In this document: positions 15,506-22,893 of the stretch, piece by piece | How the letters are laid out: each line of letters begins with the position of its first letter | How positions within the stretch are numbered: position 1 is the stretch's first letter | DNA from: Ga0074130 sp035565355 | GTDB lineage: Bacteria > Pseudomonadota > Gammaproteobacteria > Burkholderiales > Rhodocyclaceae | Direction: 5' to 3' | Assembly: GCA_035565355.1 (NCBI GenBank) | Contig: DATMSM010000021.1 | Coordinates: 1-25,925, forward strand | Length of the DNA stretch: 25,925 bases | Position numbers and translations under genes: made by a program | Notes under the pieces: generated by a model | Seen by the model: only the letters and a program-made list of their open reading frames with translations | Databases searched by the model: none | Told to the model about the DNA's origin: nothing

Positions 15506-15547
15506 GGAATGGCCCGGCCCGGATGTTTAGTCCCGTCGGGCTATTCC
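15506..15547 (+). promoter_or_regulatory. Inverted repeat in the leader of the DUF1328 gene
   Basis: GGAATGGCCCG (15506-15516) pairs with CGGGCTATTCC (15537-15547) with one G-U pair. It ends a few bases before the AGGAG ribosome site of the DUF1328 gene, so it may be a transcript-end hairpin for csbD or a leader structure. Confidence 0.4.
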
Positions 15548-15563
15548 AAGCAGGAGCAAAGTC

Positions 15564-15734
15564 ATGTTGAACTATGCGATCATTTTCTTTGTCATTGCAC
15601 TGGTCGCCGCCGTATTCGGCTTTACCGGCATCGCAGCGGCGGCATCGAGCATTGCGCAGTTTCTGTTCATGGTTTTCGTGGTGCTGGCAGTGATTACGCT
15701 GCTTTTGCACTTGGGTCGGGGGGCAGGTAAATAG
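15564..15734 (+). CDS. DUF1328 (YtjA-like) small membrane protein
   Basis: 56 aa from the ATG at 15564, with AGGAG 8 bases upstream. Two hydrophobic helices cover most of the length: MLNYAIIFFVIALVAAVFGF, then AAAASSIAQFLFMVFVVLAV, then a short LLLHLGRGAGK tail. The FGFTGIAAAASSIAQ core is the DUF1328 signature. These inner-membrane proteins are widespread in proteobacteria near other stress genes and have no known function. It lies between CsbD and the response regulator, on the same strand, and may be co-expressed with them. Confidence 0.92.
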   Translation: MLNYAIIFFVIALVAAVFGFTGIAAAASSIAQFLFMVFVVLAVITLLLHLGRGAGK

Positions 15735-15769
15735 GACAGCCACCAAGAGCTGCAGACGAGGATGTTTAT

Positions 15770-16414
15770 ATGCTGAGACTTGCAATCGTTGACGATCATC
15801 AGATCGTGCGCCGTGGCTTTCGCGAAATGCTGGACGGAGAACTCGACATCAAGGTCGAGTTCGAGGCCGCTACTGGCGAGGAGGCGCTGCAGCGTCTGCG
15901 CGAGAACGAGTGCGACATCCTGCTGCTGGATCTGTCCCTGCCGGGGCAGGGCGGCGTGGATGTGCTGCGTACCGTGCGCCAACGCCATCCGAATCTGCAT
16001 GTTCTGATCCTGAGCGGCTACCCGGAGGATCGTTATGCCCTGTCCATGATCAAGAGCGGCGCTGAAGGCTATTTGTGCAAAGACTGCGATCGTCTTGACC
16101 TGTTGCGTGCAGTACGGACGGTTGCGCAGGGACGGCGTTATGTGTCGCGCAAGACGGCCGAACTCCTCGCCGACGAAGTGTCGGGGCGTGCCAGTGGTGC
16201 GCCGCACGAAATGCTGTCGGAACGCGAGATGCAGGTTTTCCTGCGCCTGGCGCGCGGCGAAACTGTGACGGATATCGGCCGCGCCCTGCATCTGAGCGTC
16301 AAAACCATCAGTACCTATCGAACACGCTTGCTCGAAAAACTGGGCGTGAACAGCAATGCCGAATTGGCGGCCTACGCCATTCGCAACGGCCTGATCGCCG
16401 AATACATTACCTAG
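15770..16414 (+). CDS. NarL/FixJ-type response regulator
   Basis: 214 aa. The receiver domain (1-120) has the acidic pair VDDH, the phospho-acceptor Asp in DILLLDLSLP (near residue 54), a Ser in ILSG and the Lys in LCKD. The C-terminal LuxR-type helix-turn-helix (about 148-205) reads LSEREMQVFLRLARGETVTD, then LHLSVKTISTYRTRLLEKLG. It should act as a transcription factor phosphorylated by the HisKA_3 kinase two genes downstream. It starts 35 bases after the DUF1328 stop and 21 bases before the next regulator, consistent with one operon. Confidence 0.94.
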   Translation: MLRLAIVDDHQIVRRGFREMLDGELDIKVEFEAATGEEALQRLRENECDILLLDLSLPGQGGVDVLRTVRQRHPNLHVLILSGYPEDRYALSMIKSGAEGYLCKDCDRLDLLRAVRTVAQGRRYVSRKTAELLADEVSGRASGAPHEMLSEREMQVFLRLARGETVTDIGRALHLSVKTISTYRTRLLEKLGVNSNAELAAYAIRNGLIAEYIT

Positions 16415-16435
16415 CAGGCATAGCAAGGAAATATC

Positions 16436-16870
16436 GTGAAGGAAGCGGAGTCAGCCATCCGAGTTGTTCTGGTCGAAGATTCACCGGCACTCCAGCAATT
16501 GCTGGCAGGCATGATTGCCGATATTGCCGGGATCGAGATCATCGGCGCAGTGGACGCCGAGGATCAGGCGCTTGCCGCCATCGAGCAGTATCATCCGGAC
16601 GTGGCCATCATCGACCTGGAGCTTAACCAAGGCAGCGGGCTCAACGTGCTACGCGAGATCTGTGCGCAGCCGGATCGCTACCACGGGCTGCACGCCGTGG
16701 TCTTCTCCAATCATGCTCATGCCAGCGTGCGCGAGCGCTGTCGCATGCTCGGAGCGGCCGCATTTTTCGACAAGACTTTCCAGATGGATGATCTCCTGGA
16801 CTACCTTCAGGGAGTGGTTGGACGTAACGCCTGTATCCCGCCACCTCCCGAGCATTTCCGTCCACATTAA
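16436..16870 (+). CDS. Receiver-only response regulator
   Basis: 144 aa from a GTG with AAGGAA 6-7 bases upstream. It is a single receiver domain: acidic residues in LVEDS, the phosphorylation Asp in VAIIDLELNQG, a Ser in VVFSNH and a Lys in FFDKTF. No output domain follows, only a short Pro-rich tail. Proteins of this kind work as phosphate sinks, relay intermediates or protein-interaction switches. It is placed between the DNA-binding regulator and the kinase, so a role in tuning or relaying the phosphoryl flow is likely. Confidence 0.9.
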   Translation: MKEAESAIRVVLVEDSPALQQLLAGMIADIAGIEIIGAVDAEDQALAAIEQYHPDVAIIDLELNQGSGLNVLREICAQPDRYHGLHAVVFSNHAHASVRERCRMLGAAAFFDKTFQMDDLLDYLQGVVGRNACIPPPPEHFRPH

Positions 16871-16885
16871 ACCTCCGCTGGCTGA

Positions 16886-18889
16886 ATGCCGGAAAGCTTT
16901 GCCATGAACTCACCGTCGACGGGAGGCATCCCGCCCGGGCCGGACATGAGCTATGACCGTGTCACGCGCGTCGCGGCCATGTCGCTCATCAGTCCGATTG
17001 CGCTGCTTTCCCTCATTGACGCGGAGGACGGCACGATACGCCTGGCCAGCGTGTTTGGTGCCGATGCCGCCAGCGCGAATGCCATGCTGGAAGAGTTGGG
17101 CGCCGCTTTTCTGCGGCATGCCCTTGCCATCGACGATGCGCGTCTCGATACCCGCTTTCACGATGCCGTAGCCGGTTGCCTGATGGGTGCGGTCGCCTGT
17201 TGCAACGCACCGCTGCTAGACGGCTCCGGTGTTTTGGTGGGCAGTCTGTGCGTGATCGACACACGCCCGCGGCAATGGTCGAGCGTGGAGATCGAAACGC
17301 TGATGGATATCGCGGTCCTGGCCATGCAGCAGTGCCCCAGCACACCTGCCCCGCCTCGCAATGCGGCGGCCGAGCCGCCGGGTTTTTTCAGTCATATGCC
17401 AGACTGGTTTTCCCGTCATACCACCTTGGGTCTGGTGGCGGTCGATCCGCAGGGCCGTTGCCTGTGGGGAAATCCCGCTTGCGAGCAGATGCTGGGCGTG
17501 CCACTGGCGGGGATGCAGGGGCGCGGCATTGCCGAGCTGCTGCAACCATTGCAACCCGACGACACAATGGACATCGCGGTGGCTGAGGTGTTGCAAAGCG
17601 GCAAACCACAGCAAAGGGAAAGCCGGGTGCCGCTTCTCGGCTTCGGCAGCTTCGAGACCGAGCGCTTCATGAGCGTGAATATCGCACCCATCGAATATGA
17701 AGGGGAGGTGATCGGCGCGGGCATCATCCTTACGGAAATATCCGACCGTCGCAAACGCGAGAGCGATCTTAGGCTGGCCGAAGAGAAATTGGCGCTGGCC
17801 TGCGAAGCCGCCAATGTCGGTCTCTGGTTCTGGGATCTGCGCAGCAACCAGCTGGAATGGACCGAGCGCTGCCGCGGCATCTTTGGTTTGTCGAATTCCG
17901 CGCCGGTCAATTACGAGATTTTCAGCGACCTCGTCCATCCGGACGACAAGAACGCCATGGAGCAGGCCATGGAGGCGGCACTGGCCGGGCAGACGCCCGG
18001 TTATCACGTGCTGTTCCGTATTCAACTGGCCGATAGCCGCATGCGCTGGATAGAGGTGCGCGGCCGCATCTTTTCCGACCGGAATGGCGAGCCCGCGCAT
18101 TTCATGGGTGCCATGGTGGATGTCACCGAAATCAAGCAGAGCGAAGCCATGCTACAAGCGCGCAGCGATGCCCTGCTGACGCTCAACGACAAGCTGGCCG
18201 AGCTGGTCGAGGCGCGCACTGCCGAGCTGCAGTTGCTGTCCCAGTCGCTGATCGAACTGGCGGAAAAGGAGAAAGCGGAGCTTGCGCGCGAACTCCACGA
18301 TCAACTGGGCGCCCTGCTTACGGTAGCGCATATGGAAGTGGCCGGTGCCTTGCGCCGCCTGAGTGACAAGGACTCCGAGCTCTATCAGCAGCTGACGCGC
18401 GCGCGCGAAACAATTCAAGAGACCACCATGCTCAAGCGTCGCGTGGTGGAGGGCTTGCGCCCGTCCCTGCTGGAATCGCTGGGTCTGGCCGAGTCCCTGC
18501 GCGTGCTGGTCGAGCAATACACTGCGGCGGCACACATTCAGTGCCGTACCGAAATTCCGGAGGAGATACCGGGCCTCAGCTCCGATCTCAGCATCGTGCT
18601 CTACCGCATTGCCCAGGAATCGCTGACCAATATCGCGCGCTATGCCGAGGCCAGCGAAGTCTTTCTGCGCATCGAGCAGTCTGCAGGCAGCATCTCGCTG
18701 GAAATTGCCGACAATGGCCGGGGCCTGCCTGAGGACTTTCGCCAACGCGCCACCGCCCACGGCATTGCCGGCATGCAGCAGCGCGCGGCACATTTCAAGG
18801 GGGTTTTTTCCATCATGAACCGTACCGATGGGCCAGGGACGCGTGTCACCGTGGTGATTCCCTATGCCGCGCGCGATGAGCGTGCCTGA
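16886..18889 (+). CDS. Sensor histidine kinase, GAF-PAS-PAS-HisKA_3-HATPase
   Basis: 667 aa, no membrane helix seen, so probably a cytoplasmic sensor. Domain order: GAF-like (about 20-155, with LLDGSGVLVGSLCVID), PAS (about 175-290), PAS_3 type (about 300-415, with WDLRSNQLEWTERCRGIFGL, VHPDDK and RWIEVRG), a coiled linker, then HisKA_3 with the phospho-His in ELARELHDQLGALL (near residue 472) and an HATPase domain with the N box ESLTNIARYA and the G1 box DNGRGLP. The class is NarX/NreB-like and pairs with NarL-type regulators, one of which starts the operon. The start may be at 16886 or at the second Met (16904), which has a better upstream GGAAAG. No heme- or cluster-binding Cys motif is evident, so the signal is unknown. 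Confidence 0.93.
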   Translation: MPESFAMNSPSTGGIPPGPDMSYDRVTRVAAMSLISPIALLSLIDAEDGTIRLASVFGADAASANAMLEELGAAFLRHALAIDDARLDTRFHDAVAGCLMGAVACCNAPLLDGSGVLVGSLCVIDTRPRQWSSVEIETLMDIAVLAMQQCPSTPAPPRNAAAEPPGFFSHMPDWFSRHTTLGLVAVDPQGRCLWGNPACEQMLGVPLAGMQGRGIAELLQPLQPDDTMDIAVAEVLQSGKPQQRESRVPLLGFGSFETERFMSVNIAPIEYEGEVIGAGIILTEISDRRKRESDLRLAEEKLALACEAANVGLWFWDLRSNQLEWTERCRGIFGLSNSAPVNYEIFSDLVHPDDKNAMEQAMEAALAGQTPGYHVLFRIQLADSRMRWIEVRGRIFSDRNGEPAHFMGAMVDVTEIKQSEAMLQARSDALLTLNDKLAELVEARTAELQLLSQSLIELAEKEKAELARELHDQLGALLTVAHMEVAGALRRLSDKDSELYQQLTRARETIQETTMLKRRVVEGLRPSLLESLGLAESLRVLVEQYTAAAHIQCRTEIPEEIPGLSSDLSIVLYRIAQESLTNIARYAEASEVFLRIEQSAGSISLEIADNGRGLPEDFRQRATAHGIAGMQQRAAHFKGVFSIMNRTDGPGTRVTVVIPYAARDERA

Positions 18890-18893
18890 GCGC

Positions 18894-19133
18894 TTACGCG
18901 CGACGGATCAGGCGTAGCACGACCAGCAGGATCACCGCCCCCAGCGTTGCCACCAGGATGGAACCGAGCAGGCCGCCACCCGGCCAGAGGCCGCCGAGCA
19001 GCCAACCGCCGATCAGTGCGCCCAGTATGCCGACCACAATGTCGCCGATCACGCCGAAGCCGCCGGCACCCACCAGCATGCCGGCCAGCCAGCCGGCAAT
19101 CAGTCCCACCAGCAATAACCAGATGATTTCCAT
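18894..19133 (-). CDS. GlsB/YeaQ/YmgE family membrane protein
   Basis: 79 aa, almost wholly hydrophobic and Gly-rich: GLIAGWLAGMLVGAGGFGVI, then GDIVVGILGALIGGWLLGGL and a third helix ILVATLGAVILLVVLRLI. This is the transglycosylase-associated protein family pattern, with three helices. The family is tied to stress and envelope conditions; the enzymatic name is historical and unsupported. A GGGAGC ribosome site precedes the ATG. It is convergent with the kinase gene, with only 4 bases between the stop codons. Confidence 0.92.
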   Translation of the reverse strand: MEIIWLLLVGLIAGWLAGMLVGAGGFGVIGDIVVGILGALIGGWLLGGLWPGGGLLGSILVATLGAVILLVVLRLIRRA

Positions 19134-19181
19134 TGTCTGCTCCCGGTTGTCCTGCTTTTCACGCAGGGTGATTCAGTGGCT

Positions 19182-19766
19182 TCAGGCCAGCAGGTCGGCC
19201 AACTCGTCGGCATGCTCTTCCTCAACCGCGAGTATGGCTTCCAGCATGGCGCGCGTGGTCGGGTCGCGATCACCGAAGAAGGCAATCATCTCCCGATAGC
19301 TTTCGATGGCGATGCGCTCGGCCACCAGGTTTTCGCGGATCATGTCGGTGAGCGCCGGCGGCGTCAGATACTCGGCATGGCTGCGTGCGCTCAGGCCGGA
19401 AGGGTCCAGCTCCGGCGTGCCGCCGAGCTGGACAATGCGCTGCGCGATCCTGTCGGCGTGACCCAGTTCCTCGTTGGAGTGGATCAGGAACTCCTGGGCG
19501 ATCGGCTCGGAGTTGAGGCCGCGCGCGACAAAGTGGTGATGGCGGTAGCGCAGCACGCAGACCAGTTCGGTGGCGAGCGCGGCATTCAAGACCCGGGCGG
19601 CGAGGCCGGGATCAATGCCGTAGTCACCGGTGACCGCACCGTCGTTGATCTGCCTGCGGGCGCGCGCGCGCAGGGTGGCAATGTCGGAAAGAAAATCGCG
19701 AGTGCTGCTGAGCGGCGCTTTCGCGCCGGGATTCAGCAGGGCCGGACTTTCATTGGGGTTGCTCAT
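19182..19766 (-). CDS. Ferritin-like di-iron protein (bacterioferritin/Dps-like fold)
   Basis: 194 aa from the ATG at 19766, which has GAGGGAAA 5 bases upstream; an earlier Met at 19796 lacks this. The four-helix ferritin-like metal pattern is present: Glu in NAALATELVCVLRYRHHHF, ExxH in NEELGHAD, Glu in AERIAIESYREM and ExxH in EEEHADELADLL. That is the E, ExxH, E, ExxH set of a di-iron site. It may store iron or detoxify peroxide or oxygen. It lies in the minus-strand run of stress genes and is not part of the siderophore locus. Its N-terminal 35 residues are unlike ferritins and probably flexible. Confidence 0.88.
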   Translation of the reverse strand: MSNPNESPALLNPGAKAPLSSTRDFLSDIATLRARARRQINDGAVTGDYGIDPGLAARVLNAALATELVCVLRYRHHHFVARGLNSEPIAQEFLIHSNEELGHADRIAQRIVQLGGTPELDPSGLSARSHAEYLTPPALTDMIRENLVAERIAIESYREMIAFFGDRDPTTRAMLEAILAVEEEHADELADLLA

Positions 19767-19810
19767 AGCGTTTCCCTCTGTGCACACGAGTGGCAAGCCC
19801 GCCCTTAGCC

Positions 19811-20323
19811 TCAGGGCTTGTAGGCGCGCTTGGCTTCATCCTTACAGTCCGAGCGCTTGTCGCCGGAGAAGGATTCGCACTTCTCGATGGCCAGCTTGTA
19901 GTCGCCTTCCAAGCGGGCTTCGAGCGCCTTCAGATTACCCTCGCGGCGCATTCGAGTGGCATCGGCTTCAGCCTCGCAGACGTCCTTGGCGTTGCCCTTG
20001 TAGGCATCGCACTTCTCGTCATCTACCTTGTGCAGCTGCTTGATGCGTTCCTTCTCGGCCTTGATGCTGGCGGCCGTGGTGTTTTTCTCATAAGCCTTGA
20101 GATCGGATTCCGCGATCTTGAGGTTGGCGGCGGCGCGCTCCAGGCAGACATCGCGGTCATTGCCCTTGAGGGTTCCGCAACGCTTCTTGTCGCTATCGTA
20201 CTGCGCGCTGGCCTTGGAAATCTCGCTCTTGTAATAAGGGCTGTCCTGGGCGCTGGCGGTGTTAGCAAAAAGTGCGGCGCTGGCGGCGCAGGCCGCGATC
20301 ACTCCAGTCAGGGTTCGCTGCAT
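19811..20323 (-). CDS. Periplasmic protein with three Cys-pair repeats
   Basis: 170 aa. A Sec signal peptide (MQRTLTGVIAACAASAALFA, cleavage likely after TASA) leads into a highly charged, mainly helical protein. Three similar units each carry two cysteines: RCGTLKGNDRDVCLERA, KCDAYKGNAKDVCEAEA and KCESFSGDKRSDCKDEA. They are separated by 45-50 residues of Lys- and Glu-rich coil. After export the cysteines of each unit probably form disulfides, giving a helical-hairpin array. I recognise the layout from unnamed betaproteobacterial proteins but know no function. It stands between the ferritin-like and BON genes, in the same orientation. Confidence 0.82.
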   Translation of the reverse strand: MQRTLTGVIAACAASAALFANTASAQDSPYYKSEISKASAQYDSDKKRCGTLKGNDRDVCLERAAANLKIAESDLKAYEKNTTAASIKAEKERIKQLHKVDDEKCDAYKGNAKDVCEAEADATRMRREGNLKALEARLEGDYKLAIEKCESFSGDKRSDCKDEAKRAYKP

Positions 20324-20381
20324 AGTGGCTTCTCCTTGTGCCGGACCCTGCCGGGCCCGGCGTGTTGTTTTCGGGGGGGTA

Positions 20382-20696
20382 TTAGTTGCGAATGACGATA
20401 TCGTTCTTGACTGCCTTGACGCCCTTGACGCGGCTGGCCAGTGCTTCGGCCTGGCTACGCTCGGCGGCGCTCTTGGCGAAGCCGGACAGCTGCACCGTGC
20501 CGCGCAGCGTTTCGACGCTGATGGACATGGCGCTGACCGTCGGGTCGTTGGCGAACTTCGCCTTTACCTGAGTGGTGATGGTGGCATCATCCACATATTC
20601 GCCTACGGTCGATTGCTCGCGGGTGACTGCGCAACCGACGACCGAGGTGGCGGTAAGCACCCCGGCGATCATCAGGCCAAGCACGTTCTTTTTCAT
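20382..20696 (-). CDS. BON-domain lipoprotein
   Basis: 104 aa. The N-terminus is a lipoprotein signal (MKKNVLGLMIAGVLTATSVV) with the lipobox VVGC, Cys near residue 22. One BON domain follows: DATITTQVKAKFANDPTVSA, then ISVETLRGTVQLSGFAKSAA and VKGVKAVKNDIVIRN, with the conserved Gly of the strand-turn. OsmY- and DolP-like BON proteins bind phospholipid and protect the envelope in osmotic stress. A strong AAGGAGC ribosome site lies upstream. It is divergent from kup; a small palindrome ACTGT-CCG-ACAGT (20813-20825) lies in the shared region. Confidence 0.9.
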   Translation of the reverse strand: MKKNVLGLMIAGVLTATSVVGCAVTREQSTVGEYVDDATITTQVKAKFANDPTVSAMSISVETLRGTVQLSGFAKSAAERSQAEALASRVKGVKAVKNDIVIRN

Positions 20697-20913
20697 GACA
20701 GCTCCTTTTTGAGTTGATATTGAGATGCCCTGCGCTTAATCGACGCACCGCCGATACGCGAATATCTGGGGCCCGGTGCATGAACTCACTGTAACGGGGG
20801 GCGTAGACCGGGACTGTCCGACAGTTCGGATTGGCGTGTCGGCGGAATCCTGCACGCAGTGTTATGTTTGCACCGAAGTACCTGGCTTTGCGAGGCAGTT
20901 TTGGTGAATCCCG

Positions 20914-21001
20914 TATAATCCGGCCGCATCGTGCTCCGATGCGGGAAGCCGCCATCGCTGAAAACCGCTACCCGCTACGGGTAGCAGATTACGGAGGTTT
21001 T
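20914..21001 (+). promoter_or_regulatory. kup promoter (-10) and structured leader
   Basis: A perfect -10 box TATAAT lies at 20914-20919, with only a weak -35 (TTGCGA at 20888, spacer 20). The transcript would carry two perfect hairpins: CCGCATCG/CGATGCGG (20924-20931, 20937-20944) and GCTACCC/GGGTAGC (20967-20973, 20979-20985). The second ends 7 bases before the GGAGG ribosome site (20993-20997). I do not recognise it as a known riboswitch class. Confidence 0.5.
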
Positions 21002-22885
21002 TTGTCTTCCGATTCCAGTAAGAAGGCCAGCTTGGCCGGCATGGCGGTTGCCGCCATGGGTGTTGTTTACGGTGACATCGGCACCAGCCCGTTGTACGCA
21101 ATGAAGGAGGTCTTCACCGGCCATCATCCGGTGCCGCTGACCCCTGAGAATCTTCTCGGCATTCTGTCCATGATGTTCTGGGCGATGACCATCACCGTCT
21201 CGCTCAAGTACGTCGTTTTCATCACCCGCGCCGACAATCGCGGTGAAGGCGGCATCATGGCGCTGACCGCGCTGGCCTTGCGCACCGCGCAGAACAAGCC
21301 GCACCTGACCGGCGTCATCGCGGCCCTGGGTATATTCGGCGCCGCCCTGTTCTACGGTGACGCGGTGATTACGCCGGCCATGTCGGTGCTGTCGGCGATC
21401 GAGGGACTGGAAGTCGCTACCCCGATGTTCAAGCCCTACGTTGTGCCGATCACGATCGGTATCTTGGCCGGCTTGTTCTGCATCCAGCGTTATGGCACCG
21501 CCAGCGTTGCAAGGCTATTCGGCCCGGTGATGCTGTTCTGGTTCACCACCTTGGGCGTGCTGGGTCTGATCAGTGTTGTCGACCATCCTGCCGTGCTGGC
21601 GGCCTTCAACCCCTGGTACGCGTGGCGCTTCTTCTTGAATGAACCCATGATCGCTTTTCTCGCCATGAGCGCGGTGGTGCTGACCATCACCGGCGGCGAG
21701 GCGCTATATGTGGATATGGGACACTTTGGCCGACAGCCCATCAAGTACGCCTGGCTGTGCTACGTCTTCCCCATGCTCTATCTGAACTATCTGGGGCAGG
21801 GCGCATTGCTGCTCGATAACCCGGAAGCCATGAAGAACCCCTTCTTCATGCTGGTACCGGAGTGGTTGTTGTTCCCCCTCGTCGGCCTCGCCACCTGCGC
21901 TACCGTGATCGCCTCGCAGGCCGTGATCTCCGGTGCCTTCTCGCTGACCAGCCAGGCCATGCAGTTGGGCTATTGTCCGCGCATCGAGGTGCGTTATACC
22001 TCGGAGCAGGAGAAGGGGCAGATCTACATTCCCAATATCAACTGGCTGCTGATGGTCGCCGTCATGCTGCTGGTGCTGGTCGGTCAGAATTCATCGAACC
22101 TGGCGGCGATGTACGGTATTGCCGTGACCATGGCCATGATGATCGATACCGTGTTGGCTTTCATGGTGGTGCGTCATCTATGGAAATGGCGGTGGTGGCA
22201 GGCCGCTATCTTTGTGGTGCTTTTCCTCATCGTCGATATCGCCTTCTTCGCCGCGTGCAGCACCAAGATCGTCGATGGCGGGTGGTTCACCTTGCTCCTG
22301 GCCATCTCGGTCTTTGTCCTGCTCAGCACCTGGCGTGCCGGGCGCGCTCTCCTATTGAACAGATTGCGCAAGGACGCCATGCCGCTTGACGCCTTCCTCG
22401 ACAGCCTGGACTACGGCGGTCCGCATCGCGTCGAGGGTACCGGCATCTACATGACTCCGAATCCCGACGGCGTACCGCGCGCCATGCTGCACAACCTGCT
22501 GCACAACAAGGTCCTGCACGAGCGCATCATCATGCTCAATGTGCAGATGGAGGATGTGCCGCATGTGCCGGAAATCGACCGTGTCGAGGTGACGACCATG
22601 AAGCACGGTTTCAACAAGGTGATTGTCCGCTTCGGTTTCAAGGATGACCCGGATGTGCCGGCGGCGCTGGGCATGTGCAGTGAGCACGGCATCTGTTACG
22701 CACCGATGGAAACCTCCTTCTTCCTCGCCCGCGAGACCATCATCCCGAGCAAGAAGACGCGCGGCATGTCCTTGTGGCGCGAGGTGTTGTTCAAGTGGAT
22801 GTTCCGCAACGCCGACCCCGCCACGGCCTTCTTCAAGATTCCGCCGAACCGGGTGGTCGAACTGGGCTCTCAGGTGGAGATGTAG
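21002..22885 (+). CDS. kup: Kup-type potassium uptake protein
   Basis: 627 aa from a TTG at 21002 (E. coli Kup has 622), with GGAGG 4 bases upstream. The frame extends up to 20831, but that part crosses the promoter and leader, and homology begins at SSDSSKKASLAGMAV. The family signature GVVYGDIGTSPLYAMKE, the FYGDAVITPAMSVLSAIEGL segment and about twelve hydrophobic segments are clear, followed by a cytoplasmic C-terminal domain with FFLARETIIPSK. It carries out low-affinity, proton-coupled K+ uptake across the inner membrane. The next gene starts 8 bases after its stop, so the two may be co-transcribed. Confidence 0.96.
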   Translation: MSSDSSKKASLAGMAVAAMGVVYGDIGTSPLYAMKEVFTGHHPVPLTPENLLGILSMMFWAMTITVSLKYVVFITRADNRGEGGIMALTALALRTAQNKPHLTGVIAALGIFGAALFYGDAVITPAMSVLSAIEGLEVATPMFKPYVVPITIGILAGLFCIQRYGTASVARLFGPVMLFWFTTLGVLGLISVVDHPAVLAAFNPWYAWRFFLNEPMIAFLAMSAVVLTITGGEALYVDMGHFGRQPIKYAWLCYVFPMLYLNYLGQGALLLDNPEAMKNPFFMLVPEWLLFPLVGLATCATVIASQAVISGAFSLTSQAMQLGYCPRIEVRYTSEQEKGQIYIPNINWLLMVAVMLLVLVGQNSSNLAAMYGIAVTMAMMIDTVLAFMVVRHLWKWRWWQAAIFVVLFLIVDIAFFAACSTKIVDGGWFTLLLAISVFVLLSTWRAGRALLLNRLRKDAMPLDAFLDSLDYGGPHRVEGTGIYMTPNPDGVPRAMLHNLLHNKVLHERIIMLNVQMEDVPHVPEIDRVEVTTMKHGFNKVIVRFGFKDDPDVPAALGMCSEHGICYAPMETSFFLARETIIPSKKTRGMSLWREVLFKWMFRNADPATAFFKIPPNRVVELGSQVEM

Positions 22886-22893
22886 GGGCCCGC

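Noticed and set aside
20813..20825. LexA-type operator (ACTGT-CCG-ACAGT)
   Set aside because: The spacing between CTGT and ACAG is 3, not 8 as in the LexA box, and no SOS gene adjoins.
22774..22893. N-terminal extension of the C13 peptidase into kup
   Set aside because: It lies wholly within the kup coding frame or its stop; membrane-domain homology begins after the ATG at 22894.
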